From NCBI RefSeq assembly GCF_019511605.1, contig NZ_JAEUAV010000012.1, forward strand, positions 121,176 to 185,175: a DNA stretch of 64,000 nt. The letters are read 5' to 3'. The stretch is from Paraburkholderia phenoliruptrix (GTDB lineage: Bacteria > Pseudomonadota > Gammaproteobacteria > Burkholderiales > Burkholderiaceae). Shown one piece after another: positions 7,855-16,446 of the stretch. Made by a program: the position numbers and the translations under genes. The notes beneath the pieces were generated by a model. It had not been told where the DNA came from. It saw only the letters and a list, made by a program, of their open reading frames with translations, and did no database searches. Every line of letters begins with the position of its first letter. The stretch's first letter is position 1.

Positions 7855-8355
7855 TCACGCTTTTGCGTGGTTGAACATCGAGCGCAGGTTGTCCATTGCC
7901 ATCTTCAGGAAGTCGACCGCGAACTTGTCAAATGCGGGCTGATCCTTAGGGTCGCCTGAACGCGCTTCGCCTGCGATACGGTAGATGGCGGTGCACGCGT
8001 TGTCGCCGCGTGGCAGGACTTCCATCGACGCCCACATGTTGCCGATATCGAAGGTCGTGTAGATCAGCGTCCACGTCATCTGCATGGCTTCGTCGTCACG
8101 CGAGTTGAGCTGTTCGACCACGAGATCGCCGCCGGTGAAAAACTTGTTACGCAGCGAGCGCAGGCCGGTCGCGGTGCCGGTCATCTCAATGCGCTCGAGA
8201 CCGGTGACGAAGCGGTTATAGCCGTCGAAGCGCCCGACGGTTTCCCACACCTTGCGCGCCGGCGCGTCCAGTTCGGCGACGCCCGCGTGCACGGTGGTGT
8301 CGAGGTTGCGGATCAGCGTGTCGGGGCGCAGTTCATTGCGTACTTTTTGCAACAT
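7855..8355 (-). CDS. pvfD: SRPBCC/polyketide-cyclase-like protein of the diazeniumdiolate signal operon (PvfD/MgoD-like)
   Basis: A 166-residue START/SRPBCC domain spans the whole protein: the N-terminal TVHAGVAELDAPARKVWETVGRFDGYNRF, the hydrophobic strands MQMTWTLIYTTFDIGNMWASMEVLP and a long C-terminal helix FDKFAVDFLKMAMDNLRSMF. ATG 8355 is preferred over 8403 because AAGGAGAACATC precedes it. It is the last gene of the four-gene operon, 78 bases after the NRPS stop. In pvf, mgo and ham clusters a protein of this class takes the same place and is thought to act on a reactive N-oxidised intermediate. Its exact reaction is not established. Confidence 0.82.
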   Translation of the reverse strand: MLQKVRNELRPDTLIRNLDTTVHAGVAELDAPARKVWETVGRFDGYNRFVTGLERIEMTGTATGLRSLRNKFFTGGDLVVEQLNSRDDEAMQMTWTLIYTTFDIGNMWASMEVLPRGDNACTAIYRIAGEARSGDPKDQPAFDKFAVDFLKMAMDNLRSMFNHAKA

Positions 8356-8433
8356 GATGTTCTCCTTGAACGGTTGGGGTGACGCCTGGTGAAGAGTCAA
8401 CAATGACCCGGATTAACAGTTGAAAAGAGCGCT

Positions 8434-11400
8434 TCAGGCCGACTGGGCAGCATCGTTCGAAGCGTTTCGCGCATCGCGCACTGTCCTCACGGTCGCTGCC
8501 GGCCGAGCGGTGGAAGGCGGCGCATGCAAAAAGCCGCTCGTCACGAGGTAGCCGAAATGCGCGTTGAGCAAAGCCGCGCTTTTCTCCGGATAAGGCAGGC
8601 CAAGACGGTCGAGCGTGGCGGCGGTCATGCTGTGCTCGATTCGCGCCATATCGCCTATGTCTTCCTGCGAGTCGTCGAGGTAGAACGCCACGACGTCGAA
8701 GAGCGCGTTCGATTCGTCGATCGACATGAGCCGCTCGCGCCACACCGCCGGGTCTTCGAGCGTCAATGGATAGCCGAGCCGCGACAACGCGCCGAGGTAG
8801 CCTTCCCACGTCAGCGGTTGCGGATTCTGGAAGTGAAAGACGCGCTGTTCCCGTTGCGGATCGAGGCTGCACGAAACGATTGCGCGGGCCAGAAAGTCCA
8901 CCGGCGTGAAGTCGAACGCGGTGTCGCCGGCGGGTGCATAGCCGAGTTGCAGCGAACCCTTGACGAGCAGCAGCACGCGATTGCGATCCGGCAGGCAAAA
9001 GCCGCTGTGCGCGACACCGGTGATGTTGCCCGGCCGCAGAATCGTCGCGTCGACGCCGCGTTGCGCGGCTTCCCACACGAGGTGCTCGGACACCCACTTG
9101 GTCACGTTGTAGCCGTTATTGACGAACGCGGGTGCGTCGAGCGACGGGCCTTCCTCTATCACCTTGCCATGACGGTCGACAGCGCTCGCCGCCGAGAGTG
9201 TCGATACGAAATGCAGCGACTTGTTGCGCCGCTCGCAGGCAAGGCGCAGCAGTTCGAGCGTCGACGCAACGTTGGCGCGGTACAGGAACGGGTAGTCGTA
9301 CACGTGGTTCACGTGTGCGCCGTTGTGATAGATCGCGTCGATCTGCCCGGCCAACTGCTCCCATACGGGTTTCGACAATCCGAGACGGTCTTCGGCCAGA
9401 TCGCCGGTCACGACCTTTACCCGCGGCTGCCCGGCAAGAGCAGACAGCCCGTTGGCGTTGAACGCGGCATCCAGCCGGGCGCGGCCCTCGTCGGCGTTTT
9501 TCGCGCGGACGAGGCACCAGACGGTGGCATCGGTGTGCTCGATCAGCTCATTAGCGATGAAGCTGCCAAGGAAGCCGTTGGCGCCAGTCAGCAGCACGTT
9601 CTGCACGCGCCGGGGATCAGGCCGCAGGCCTTCGAGTGGACGAATCTCGTCAGGCAGACGCATGTCGGCGAATACGCGCGGCGGAATCCGGTCGCCTTTC
9701 TTGCGGTCGCGATCGGTCAGCAGCGACGCGAGCGCTTCGATGGTCGGCTTCTCCATGAAACGCGCAAGCGGCGCGTTTCCCGCCATTTGCCGCTTAACCG
9801 CCAGCATGAGCTTCGACACCAGCAGCGAATGGCCGCCCAGGTCGAAGAACGAATCATGGCGGCCGATTTCGGCTTCGTCGAGATCGAGCAACGTGGCCCA
9901 CAACAGGCGCAACTGACGCTCGGTCGCATTAGCCGGTTCGCCGTCGCGAGCGGCCGCTGCCGCACGTTGCGACGGAATTCGCGCGAGCGCGCCCCGATCG
10001 ATCTTGCCGTTACCGGTGGAGGGCAGTGCGTCGAGTACGATCGCTTCGTGCGGCAGCATGTAATCGGGCAGCTTTACAGCAAGCGCTGCGCGCAGTGCGT
10101 CGGCGCTGCTGTGCTGGTCGCGCGGCTTGCTCACGAAGATGCGAATACGCTTGCGATCGTCGACTACGCACGCGCACTGACCGTACAACTGCGTCGCGAG
10201 CGCGGCGTTTTCGATCTCGCCGAGTTCTACCCGGAAGCCGCGAATCTTGACCTGGGCATCGCGTCGGCCGATGAAATGCAACGCACCCTGGCTGTCCCAC
10301 TGCACGATGTCGCCGGTGCGGTACAGTTTTTCGTCGTGCGCGTGCGGCCAGGCATCGGCTGCATCGGCCGCATCGGCGGCATTCCCCGCATTCGCAGCAG
10401 GGTCCATCTTCAAACCCGCATACGGATTCGGCACGAACCGCTCGCGAGTCAGATCCGGGCGGCGTAGATAGCCGCTCGCCACGCCCGCACCGGCCACGCA
10501 GAGTTCGCCCGCTTCGCCGGTGCGCACCGGTCGTCCGCTTTCGTCGAGCACATAGCAGCGCACGTTGGCAATCGGGCGGCCGATCATGCGGTTGTTGTCG
10601 CTCGCCCCCAGCCGCGCGATAGTGACCAGCACCGTGCATTCCGCGGGACCGAAGATGTTGTGGAACTGGTGCTTCGCACTGAAGCGCGCGATGGTCTCCG
10701 GAAAGCAGACGTCGCCGCCGGTCAGCAGATGCTTGAGATCGGGCCAGTCGGCAGAAGGCATGACCGCCAGCAACGCGGGCGGCAGGAACGCATGCGTGAG
10801 GCGCTGCCGCGCAATCAGGTGGCTCAGATCGTCCAGCGCGTGCCGCTGCTCTTCGGTGGGAATCACGAGCGTCGCGCCCGCGAGAAAGGTCGGAAAAATA
10901 TCGAGCAGCGACACGTCGAAGGCGACCGTGCAGAACTGCAGCACGCGCGACGCCGCATTCAGTTCGATGTAATCGCGGTACCAATGGCAGAAGTGCACGA
11001 GGTTGCGATGCGTGAGCATCACGCCCTTCGGCACGCCGGTCGAGCCGGACGTGAAGATGGTGATGGCGCAGCGCCGTTCGCGCTCCTGATCGGCTTCTAC
11101 CGGCCATGCGGTCTGGTGTATGTCGATGCCGGCAGCATCGAGCTGCGTGAGGCGCACCACGTCGATCGGCAGACCGGCCAGCACGGCGTCGTCGAAAGCG
11201 TCGTCGGTGATCAGGCAGTCGGCGCGCGACTGTTCGAGAATGAGCCGCACCCGCTCGGACGGAAACGATGGATCGAGCGGCAAATAGGCGGCGCCCGAAC
11301 CGATCGAACCAAGTATCGCGACATACAGCAACGACGACTTGCGCAGCCGCACCGCAATGAGACGCGGTGCAGGCTCGTCCCCGGCAACGTCTGCCGTCGC

Positions 11401-12153
11401 CTCGGCGGTGCCGACGGGGCGAGCCGCGGCCGCCGAAAGCCGTTGGGCGAGCTTCATTGCGGCGCCGACGAAGGTGCGGTAGTCGACCTCACCGTGTTCG
11501 TCGTGCAGTGCAATTGCGTCGGGTGTGGCGCGCGCCGTGCGCGACACCATTTCCGGCAGCGACGGCTCCAGTTCGAAGTATTGCTGCGTACGGTTGCTGG
11601 CGTGCCAGCCTGCCATTGCGTCGAGATCGAGCGGGCGCTCGTCCGGCCGATCCGTTGCGAGCGCACAGGCGTTTTCGTCGAGCGTGCCGCGGCCGAGCAT
11701 GCTCACGATTTCATCGAAAAGCTCTCGCGCGGCGACCTCGATTTCAGCGACCATGTCGGCCCCGCATGGGGAGGGTGCCAGTTCGATGGTACGGCTCGCG
11801 AGTTGCCGCGCCGCGCCGGCGTGATCAGGCGAGCGCCATTCAACCGACACGGTGGCCGGCGGAAAGCTTGCGGCGCTGACCCGCAGTTCGAGCACGCGAG
11901 CGGCGTCGAAAAGCGCCTCGCCAGCCGGGTCCGCGTTGCCGCTGCGCACCAGCCAGTCGGGCGCGAGCGGCGTAGGCGAGTGGCCTGCGTGGTCTGCCAC
12001 CGGCACCGCGACGCCCAGCGCCGCCGCGCTTTCGTGCAACGGTCCTGGCTGCGTATCGGCAATCACGACGGTGTGGCCGATTTCATGCAGCGCTTCGAGC
12101 AGGCTCGCGCCGAGCCGATGATTGCCGCTAACGGCAAAAGTAAGGGTTCTCAT
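8434..12153 (-). CDS. pvfC: A-T-R non-ribosomal peptide synthetase of the diazeniumdiolate signal operon (PvfC/MgoA/HamD-like)
   Basis: The protein has 1239 residues. Residues 1-170 form a Rossmann-like segment (FAVSGNHRLGASLLEALHE) reminiscent of formyltransferase-like N-domains. The adenylation domain spans about 195-720 (A3 TSGSTGVPKG 368-377, A4 FDVSLLDIF, A5 FGPAE, A7 YRTGD 611-615, A10 NGKID). The carrier domain is about 735-812, with phosphopantetheine Ser776 in LGGHSLL. The thioester-reductase domain is about 850-1205 (GANGFLG 857-863, YxxxK Tyr1015/Lys1019). There is no condensation or thioesterase domain, so one amino acid is loaded and released by reduction. Aligned by eye, the specificity residues read D-V-L-F-L-G-I-V-L-K, hydrophobic overall and fitting a branched-chain amino acid. 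An Ala/Asp repeat interrupts the A domain near 586-606. GTGAGGAGC precedes the ATG. Confidence 0.9.
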   Translation of the reverse strand: MRTLTFAVSGNHRLGASLLEALHEIGHTVVIADTQPGPLHESAAALGVAVPVADHAGHSPTPLAPDWLVRSGNADPAGEALFDAARVLELRVSAASFPPATVSVEWRSPDHAGAARQLASRTIELAPSPCGADMVAEIEVAARELFDEIVSMLGRGTLDENACALATDRPDERPLDLDAMAGWHASNRTQQYFELEPSLPEMVSRTARATPDAIALHDEHGEVDYRTFVGAAMKLAQRLSAAAARPVGTAEATADVAGDEPAPRLIAVRLRKSSLLYVAILGSIGSGAAYLPLDPSFPSERVRLILEQSRADCLITDDAFDDAVLAGLPIDVVRLTQLDAAGIDIHQTAWPVEADQERERRCAITIFTSGSTGVPKGVMLTHRNLVHFCHWYRDYIELNAASRVLQFCTVAFDVSLLDIFPTFLAGATLVIPTEEQRHALDDLSHLIARQRLTHAFLPPALLAVMPSADWPDLKHLLTGGDVCFPETIARFSAKHQFHNIFGPAECTVLVTIARLGASDNNRMIGRPIANVRCYVLDESGRPVRTGEAGELCVAGAGVASGYLRRPDLTRERFVPNPYAGLKMDPAANAGNAADAADAADAWPHAHDEKLYRTGDIVQWDSQGALHFIGRRDAQVKIRGFRVELGEIENAALATQLYGQCACVVDDRKRIRIFVSKPRDQHSSADALRAALAVKLPDYMLPHEAIVLDALPSTGNGKIDRGALARIPSQRAAAAARDGEPANATERQLRLLWATLLDLDEAEIGRHDSFFDLGGHSLLVSKLMLAVKRQMAGNAPLARFMEKPTIEALASLLTDRDRKKGDRIPPRVFADMRLPDEIRPLEGLRPDPRRVQNVLLTGANGFLGSFIANELIEHTDATVWCLVRAKNADEGRARLDAAFNANGLSALAGQPRVKVVTGDLAEDRLGLSKPVWEQLAGQIDAIYHNGAHVNHVYDYPFLYRANVASTLELLRLACERRNKSLHFVSTLSAASAVDRHGKVIEEGPSLDAPAFVNNGYNVTKWVSEHLVWEAAQRGVDATILRPGNITGVAHSGFCLPDRNRVLLLVKGSLQLGYAPAGDTAFDFTPVDFLARAIVSCSLDPQREQRVFHFQNPQPLTWEGYLGALSRLGYPLTLEDPAVWRERLMSIDESNALFDVVAFYLDDSQEDIGDMARIEHSMTAATLDRLGLPYPEKSAALLNAHFGYLVTSGFLHAPPSTARPAATVRTVRDARNASNDAAQSA

Positions 12154-12162
12154 GCCCGCTCC

Positions 12163-13089
12163 TCACAGGTACGCGGCGATCGCCGCGCGCGTGGGTTCGT
12201 GTTCCAGCAAGCCCGCCATCTTCAGGAACTTGCGGATATTGACGATCATTGGATGCCTGGCCGTAATCGGATAAGCGCCGACCATGTCGCTCGCGATCTG
12301 CGCCCGGCTCGCGGCAGGCAGATCCAGCGAGTCGATCAGACGGCGGTCGAATTCGAGTTGCAGTTCGTTGGTCAGATACTCCTTGAGGAAGTACGGCAGA
12401 CCGATGCCGAGTGCGACCCGCGCGTTCTCGTCGATCTGCGACCAGTAAAGCTTGACCAGGTTGATCCAGAACACCGAGTGACGCCCTTCGTCGGCGAGAT
12501 GGTCGGCCATCACACCCTTCACGGAGCGTTTCAGGGTGGCGTCGCGCGAAAACGCGGCGACTTCGGCGGTTACTGTGTTCTCCGAAATAGCGACCGCGAG
12601 CAGTTCCATGCCCGCGGCGTATTCGGCCGGTACGTACGCAATCGCGCGGGGAATGGCCCGCGACAGTTCGATCTCCTTGTTCTGCTCGATCGGTGCGATG
12701 CCGGTGTTGCGCTCCACCTGGTCCAGATAATCCATCGCGACGTAGGCATGGTAGTGCTCGTCGATCACCACCGACATCGCGTCGCTCCTGCAGGCAAACG
12801 GAAAGTCGAAGGGAAAACGCCCCTTCGCAATCGCGAGCGCCGTGCGGTTGACGATCTCGGTCTCGAAGATGATCACGTCGTTGATGTACTTATAAAAGCT
12901 CTGCAGCAGAATGAAATCCTGCACCTGCGAACCGGCATCGACGATGGTGGGGTGCGCGTAGAGCGGCTGACGCTCGACCGGGTAGTAACTGAGTGCGTCG
13001 TCCTCGACGACGCGCCGGGGACGCGAGCGGATGGTCGCGCGCTGCTCCCATTGATCCGCGTGACTGACATAACTCTGGAGTGACATCAT
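12163..13089 (-). CDS. pvfB: AurF-like non-haem diiron N-oxygenase (PvfB/MgoC/HamC-like)
   Basis: The 308-residue protein keeps every iron ligand expected for p-aminobenzoate N-oxygenase AurF, with nearly identical spacing: Glu76 (in FETEIVNRTA), Glu111 and His114 (DEHYHAYV), Glu170 (ISENTV), and His197, Glu201 and His204 (HLADEGRH). AurF enzymes oxidise amines to hydroxylamines or further. In diazeniumdiolate and pyrazine N-oxide signal operons this enzyme oxidises the amino-acid nitrogen. ATG 13089 is chosen because GAGG lies 8 bases upstream; ATG 13095 is too close. It is nine bases upstream of the NRPS start, so tightly coupled. Confidence 0.9.
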   Translation of the reverse strand: MMSLQSYVSHADQWEQRATIRSRPRRVVEDDALSYYPVERQPLYAHPTIVDAGSQVQDFILLQSFYKYINDVIIFETEIVNRTALAIAKGRFPFDFPFACRSDAMSVVIDEHYHAYVAMDYLDQVERNTGIAPIEQNKEIELSRAIPRAIAYVPAEYAAGMELLAVAISENTVTAEVAAFSRDATLKRSVKGVMADHLADEGRHSVFWINLVKLYWSQIDENARVALGIGLPYFLKEYLTNELQLEFDRRLIDSLDLPAASRAQIASDMVGAYPITARHPMIVNIRKFLKMAGLLEHEPTRAAIAAYL

Positions 13090-13183
13090 GGCCATTGCCT
13101 CAGGAGAGTATTGGAACCGGAAGGACGCGGGCGCCGGCAGTCGTGCCGCTGCCTTGGGCGCCTGCGCCTGAACCCGCAGGGAG

Positions 13184-13975
13184 TCAGGCCGCGACGGCGT
13201 CTTTCTGCGCGATCAGATGCGCGTGCAGGCCGTCCCACAGGCGAAGCCGCTCGTCGATCGCGGCTATGCCCGCCTCGAGCGCTTCGCGTAGCTTGCGTTC
13301 GTCCCCGTCTGCTGCCTCGGCGATCATCGCGCGCGCAGCGGGACCGTGTTCGCCGGAGTCCACTTCTATGTGACGGTCCAGGTAATAGGTGAGCAAGGGC
13401 ACACTGGTGCGATCGATTTTCCAGTCTGCCAGCAGCGTGCGAAACATGTCAGGTATCGCGTTCTCGCGACCGTAGAAGAAGTTGCCGAGCACCTGATGCG
13501 TCGCTCCTTCGTAGCAGGTCGCGAAGGTCGACGTGACGAAACGGATCACCGGCGCAGGCGCCTGCACCGCGCTCAACGCGGCCTGCACACTGGCGCCTTT
13601 GCGCAACAGCGCCACCATCCGGTCAATGCGTTCGGTGGACGCGCCCACATCGCGCATTGCATGCAGATACAGGTCGAAGTGGCTCATGTGGCCCTTGGGC
13701 GTCTCGTCGCATTCTTCACCCAGCACAATCTCGTTGATGAGCCGTGCCGCGTTCGCGTTGCGGGGCGCGAGCCAGGGCAACGTGATGGTGGTGAGATCGG
13801 CTTGCAGCCGCTTGACGAGCGACATGAAATCCCACACGGCGAACACGTGCCATTCCATGAACGTGCGCAGTCCCTGGCGGGTTTCGATCGAATGGAAGAT
13901 GGGATGGTGGGCGAGCGCCGCATGTTGTTTTTCGAGTTGTGCTTCGAGGGTTTCAATGCTGTTCACGATAGTCAT
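13184..13975 (-). CDS. pvfA: DUF3050 haem-oxygenase-like diiron oxidase (PvfA/MgoB-like)
   Basis: The 263-residue all-helical protein matches DUF3050: FMEWHVFAVWDFMSLVKRLQ (40-58), NEIVLGEECDE (81-91), HFDLYLHAM (99-107), CYEGATHQVLG (154-164) and YYLDRHIEVDSGEHG (197-211). These Glu, His and Asp positions supply the dinuclear iron site of haem-oxygenase-like diiron oxidases, several of which act on nitrogen. It is the first gene of the operon, and its equivalent opens pvfABCD and mgoBCAD. The ATG at 13975 follows ACGAGG immediately, with GAGAGA further upstream. A long gene-free AT-richer leader precedes it. Confidence 0.88.
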   Translation of the reverse strand: MTIVNSIETLEAQLEKQHAALAHHPIFHSIETRQGLRTFMEWHVFAVWDFMSLVKRLQADLTTITLPWLAPRNANAARLINEIVLGEECDETPKGHMSHFDLYLHAMRDVGASTERIDRMVALLRKGASVQAALSAVQAPAPVIRFVTSTFATCYEGATHQVLGNFFYGRENAIPDMFRTLLADWKIDRTSVPLLTYYLDRHIEVDSGEHGPAARAMIAEAADGDERKLREALEAGIAAIDERLRLWDGLHAHLIAQKDAVAA

Positions 13976-14833
13976 CCTCGTATGTCTCTCAGGTATCGGA
14001 TAAAGGGAAATACGACCGCGGAGGCCAACCGTTGTCGCGAATTTATTAAGGCAAATTCGATGCCAGTTAATCGGGCGCCGTTGAATAAGGCTTTCCGTTA
14101 AATGGCTGGGTATTTAAATCGACAGTTGTTATTCCAGGTGTAGATGGTGTTAAACACGTGTCGCTTAATCGTATGAATATTGCGTTTAAAATGGAGTGCG
14201 GCATTTAACGCGATTGGGCCGGTTTGAAAATGAGGATAATCCCGGCGGCCAGCGCGCATCCCGGGCTGCGGGTGCTGAGTGTTTGTCAGCCACGCTTGAG
14301 GCGTGGTGTTCCGGCTATGCGGTCAGTTTCTTATTCGTAATGCATGGTTTACTGAGCCACCAGTATTGATTTGCGACATGCGGTTGTGCGGGGAATTGTC
14401 TTTCAGGTCACTTATGAAGAGGCTGCAATATAATCGGTGGCGTTTTGATTATGCAGGCTGCATCGTCGCCGCTTGTTTGCGCAGTGCAAATAAATAAACC
14501 GACCGGAAGGTTATGCGCAGCCGGATTATCGGTCGGCCACGTTATTATTTGGGTCGACTGCAAACGGCATAAAAGATGAAAGCCAAACGAGAAACTAGCG
14601 TTCCGTTTTCAGGAGATACAAACCAGACTCGCAACTCGCCCCGCAAGCATCCACGGCAGATCGGCCAATCCCGCAGTTGCCGTTTTTGTCGCCCACGCCG
14701 CGCAGCTGTGTCTTCGAGCATGTACAGTTAAACAGGAGCTGTCGTTACCGACTCCCGGCCTTCAGTACGACGGTGGCCCCGGAGTGAGCGATGTCATCGC
14801 GCTCGACGACACTGACAAACGGAGGGCATCGTC
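13976..14833. other. Gene-free, AT-richer leader of the signal operon
   Basis: These 858 bases carry no gene I can support. About 14000-14560 is visibly richer in A and T than its surroundings. It includes GTGTTAAACAC (14147-14157, a 5-1-5 palindrome) next to a CACGTG, an ATTTAAAT stretch near 14112-14119, and a hairpin CCACGC-TTGAG-GCGTGG (14290-14306). Open frames such as 14303-14497 have no recognisable protein character. The promoter of the minus-strand operon must lie here. A long untranslated leader or an unrecognised short gene is possible. Confidence 0.5.
14147..14157. promoter_or_regulatory. GTGTTAAACAC palindrome upstream of the signal operon
   Basis: It is a perfect 5-1-5 inverted repeat, 172 bases before the pvfA-like start, in the only gap that can hold the operon promoter. 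It is a candidate operator with no independent support. Confidence 0.25.
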
Positions 14834-15262
14834 GTGACCGACCCATACAATCTTCAACGCTTCGTGGACGCGCAGCAGCCGGTCTATGCGCGCGTAGTCG
14901 ATGAACTGCGCGCAGGCGAGAAGCGCAGTCACTGGATGTGGTTCATCTTCCCGCAGATAGAGGGAATAGGGCACAGCCCGACCGCACAACTCTACGCGAT
15001 CACCCGGCTCGACGAGGCGCGCGACTACCTCGCGCATCCGCTGCTCGGAGCACGTCTGCGCGAGTGCACGGCGATCGTCAACGGCATTCAGGGCAAGACG
15101 CTCGACGAAATATTCGGCTATCCGGACAACCTCAAGTTCTGTTCATCGATGACGCTGTTTGCCCGCGCGGCGCAAGACAACGAGCTATTCCGGACGGCAC
15201 TGCGCAAGTACTGCGACGACCAAGCGGATCCGCAAACCATCGCGAGACTGCCGCGCGACTGA
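14834..15262 (+). CDS. DUF1810 family protein
   Basis: The 142-residue protein carries the DUF1810 signature: YNLQRFVDAQ, then HWMWFIFPQIEGIGHSPTAQLYAI, HPLLGARLRECTAIVNGI and the C-terminal LKFCSSMTLFARAA. The family adopts a NADAR-like fold linked to ADP-ribose chemistry; the substrate is unknown here. The start is GTG at 14834, with GGAGGG about eight bases upstream. It is monocistronic. It faces the AraC gene tail to tail and is divergent from the signal operon. Confidence 0.85.
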   Translation: MTDPYNLQRFVDAQQPVYARVVDELRAGEKRSHWMWFIFPQIEGIGHSPTAQLYAITRLDEARDYLAHPLLGARLRECTAIVNGIQGKTLDEIFGYPDNLKFCSSMTLFARAAQDNELFRTALRKYCDDQADPQTIARLPRD

Positions 15263-15333
15263 TGTGCGATCTAAGCGAGCGGTGCCGGCAGGCCGGCGCG
15301 GATGGTTGTCGGGCGTGGGTCCGCTGAGCTTTT

Positions 15334-16314
15334 TCAGGCCGGTTCTTCTTCGGGGTTGCCGGTTTTCGAGGAACGGGCGCGCCACTTCGCCGGCGTCATC
15401 CCTACCTGCCGTTTGAACACGCGTTGAAACGCGGCTTCCGACTGATATCCCACCGCTTCGCCGATCTCGGCGACAGACATCGTGGTTTGCGCCAGTTTGC
15501 GCCCCGCGAGCGCCATCCGGATTTCGGTGAGCACGTCGCTCGCCGAGCGGCTGATCGCTTCTTCAAAGTGGCGCGCAAACGTCGCACGCGACATGTGACA
15601 GAGCTCGGCCAGTTGCGGAAGCGTCCACGGCTTCGCGGGTTCGTCGAACATGGCCGCGAGGGCCGGTTGCAGCCGTTGACGCTGCGCAAGCGCCAGCAGG
15701 CCGCGCGGCGCCTGGTCGGTATCGGATGCGCAGCGCAGGGTCAACGCAAAGAGGGCGCCCGATAGCTGGTTCACCACTGTCGCGCTGCCCGGGCGTTGCT
15801 CGAACGCTTCCTCGCGCATCAATTGAATGACCCGCGCAAGCCTGGTTGCTGCAAATGCGGCGTCGCGCGCTTGTGTGTCGCCCTCGCTCACGCTGCTCAC
15901 CAGCAGACGCCCCGGCAGATGGTCGCGCAGCAACTGCTGCGGCACTGCCGGCAGCACGAAGCGGCCGCACAGCACGTCCGCGCCGTCACGTGATCTGCCG
16001 TTCGTGACAACGGTCAAGCCGTCCTTGAGCTGCGTGCGCGCAGGGCGGGGCGGAGTGCCGCTGCCGTCATGCAAGCGGTGCGCGCTGCCGGAAGGAAACA
16101 GCACGATATCGCCGGCCTTCATGCGAAGCGCTGGTTCGGTTTTCCCTTCAGCTTCGCTTTCCACCACGGCTTCGCCGCGCAACAGCACGTGATACGGGAA
16201 TTCCCACTCGCTCGACTCAGGATGGTCGATGCGCCACGGCGAGCCGAAGTGGCATCGCACGTCCAGCCGTCCCGTGACCGGCATCAGCGAAAGCAGTCGG
16301 TCCAGCAGTTCCAT
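15334..16314 (-). CDS. AraC-family regulator with cupin_6 sensor domain
   Basis: The 326-residue protein has an N-terminal AraC-binding-like cupin (about 1-190: WEFPYHVLLRGEAVV, MKAGDIVLFPSGSAHRLHDG) and a C-terminal double HTH (about 225-320: LAELCHMSRATFARHFEEAI, IGEAVGYQSEAAFQRVFKRQVGMTPAKWR). ATG 16314, in MELLDRLLSLMPV, is the usual family start; in-frame codons back to 16425 add no family sequence. It is divergent from the AhpD-like/dehydrogenase operon starting at 16447 and is its likely regulator. Such cupin_6 regulators commonly sit beside carboxymuconolactone-decarboxylase-like redox genes. Confidence 0.88.
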   Translation of the reverse strand: MELLDRLLSLMPVTGRLDVRCHFGSPWRIDHPESSEWEFPYHVLLRGEAVVESEAEGKTEPALRMKAGDIVLFPSGSAHRLHDGSGTPPRPARTQLKDGLTVVTNGRSRDGADVLCGRFVLPAVPQQLLRDHLPGRLLVSSVSEGDTQARDAAFAATRLARVIQLMREEAFEQRPGSATVVNQLSGALFALTLRCASDTDQAPRGLLALAQRQRLQPALAAMFDEPAKPWTLPQLAELCHMSRATFARHFEEAISRSASDVLTEIRMALAGRKLAQTTMSVAEIGEAVGYQSEAAFQRVFKRQVGMTPAKWRARSSKTGNPEEEPA

Positions 16315-16446
16315 ATGAGACGTTTGAGCATGAAGTTGCGGAAGTATGGCATTAAAGAACTCGCCGCGCATCCCTACACTGACTCCCATGCCATACGACA
16401 TGGCTAAGCGGTTCAACCACCACAACCCTGAACGAAGGAGTCAATC

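Noticed and set aside
8524..10467. 647-codon plus-strand open frame inside the NRPS gene
   Set aside because: It is an antisense shadow caused by high-GC codon bias; the minus strand carries all NRPS core motifs.
10660..13083. 807-codon plus-strand open frame
   Set aside because: It is antisense to the NRPS and AurF-like genes, with Arg/His-rich composition typical of shadow frames.
14303..14497. 64-codon plus-strand frame in the operon leader
   Set aside because: No ribosome binding site, no protein-like pattern; the region is better treated as untranslated until shown otherwise.
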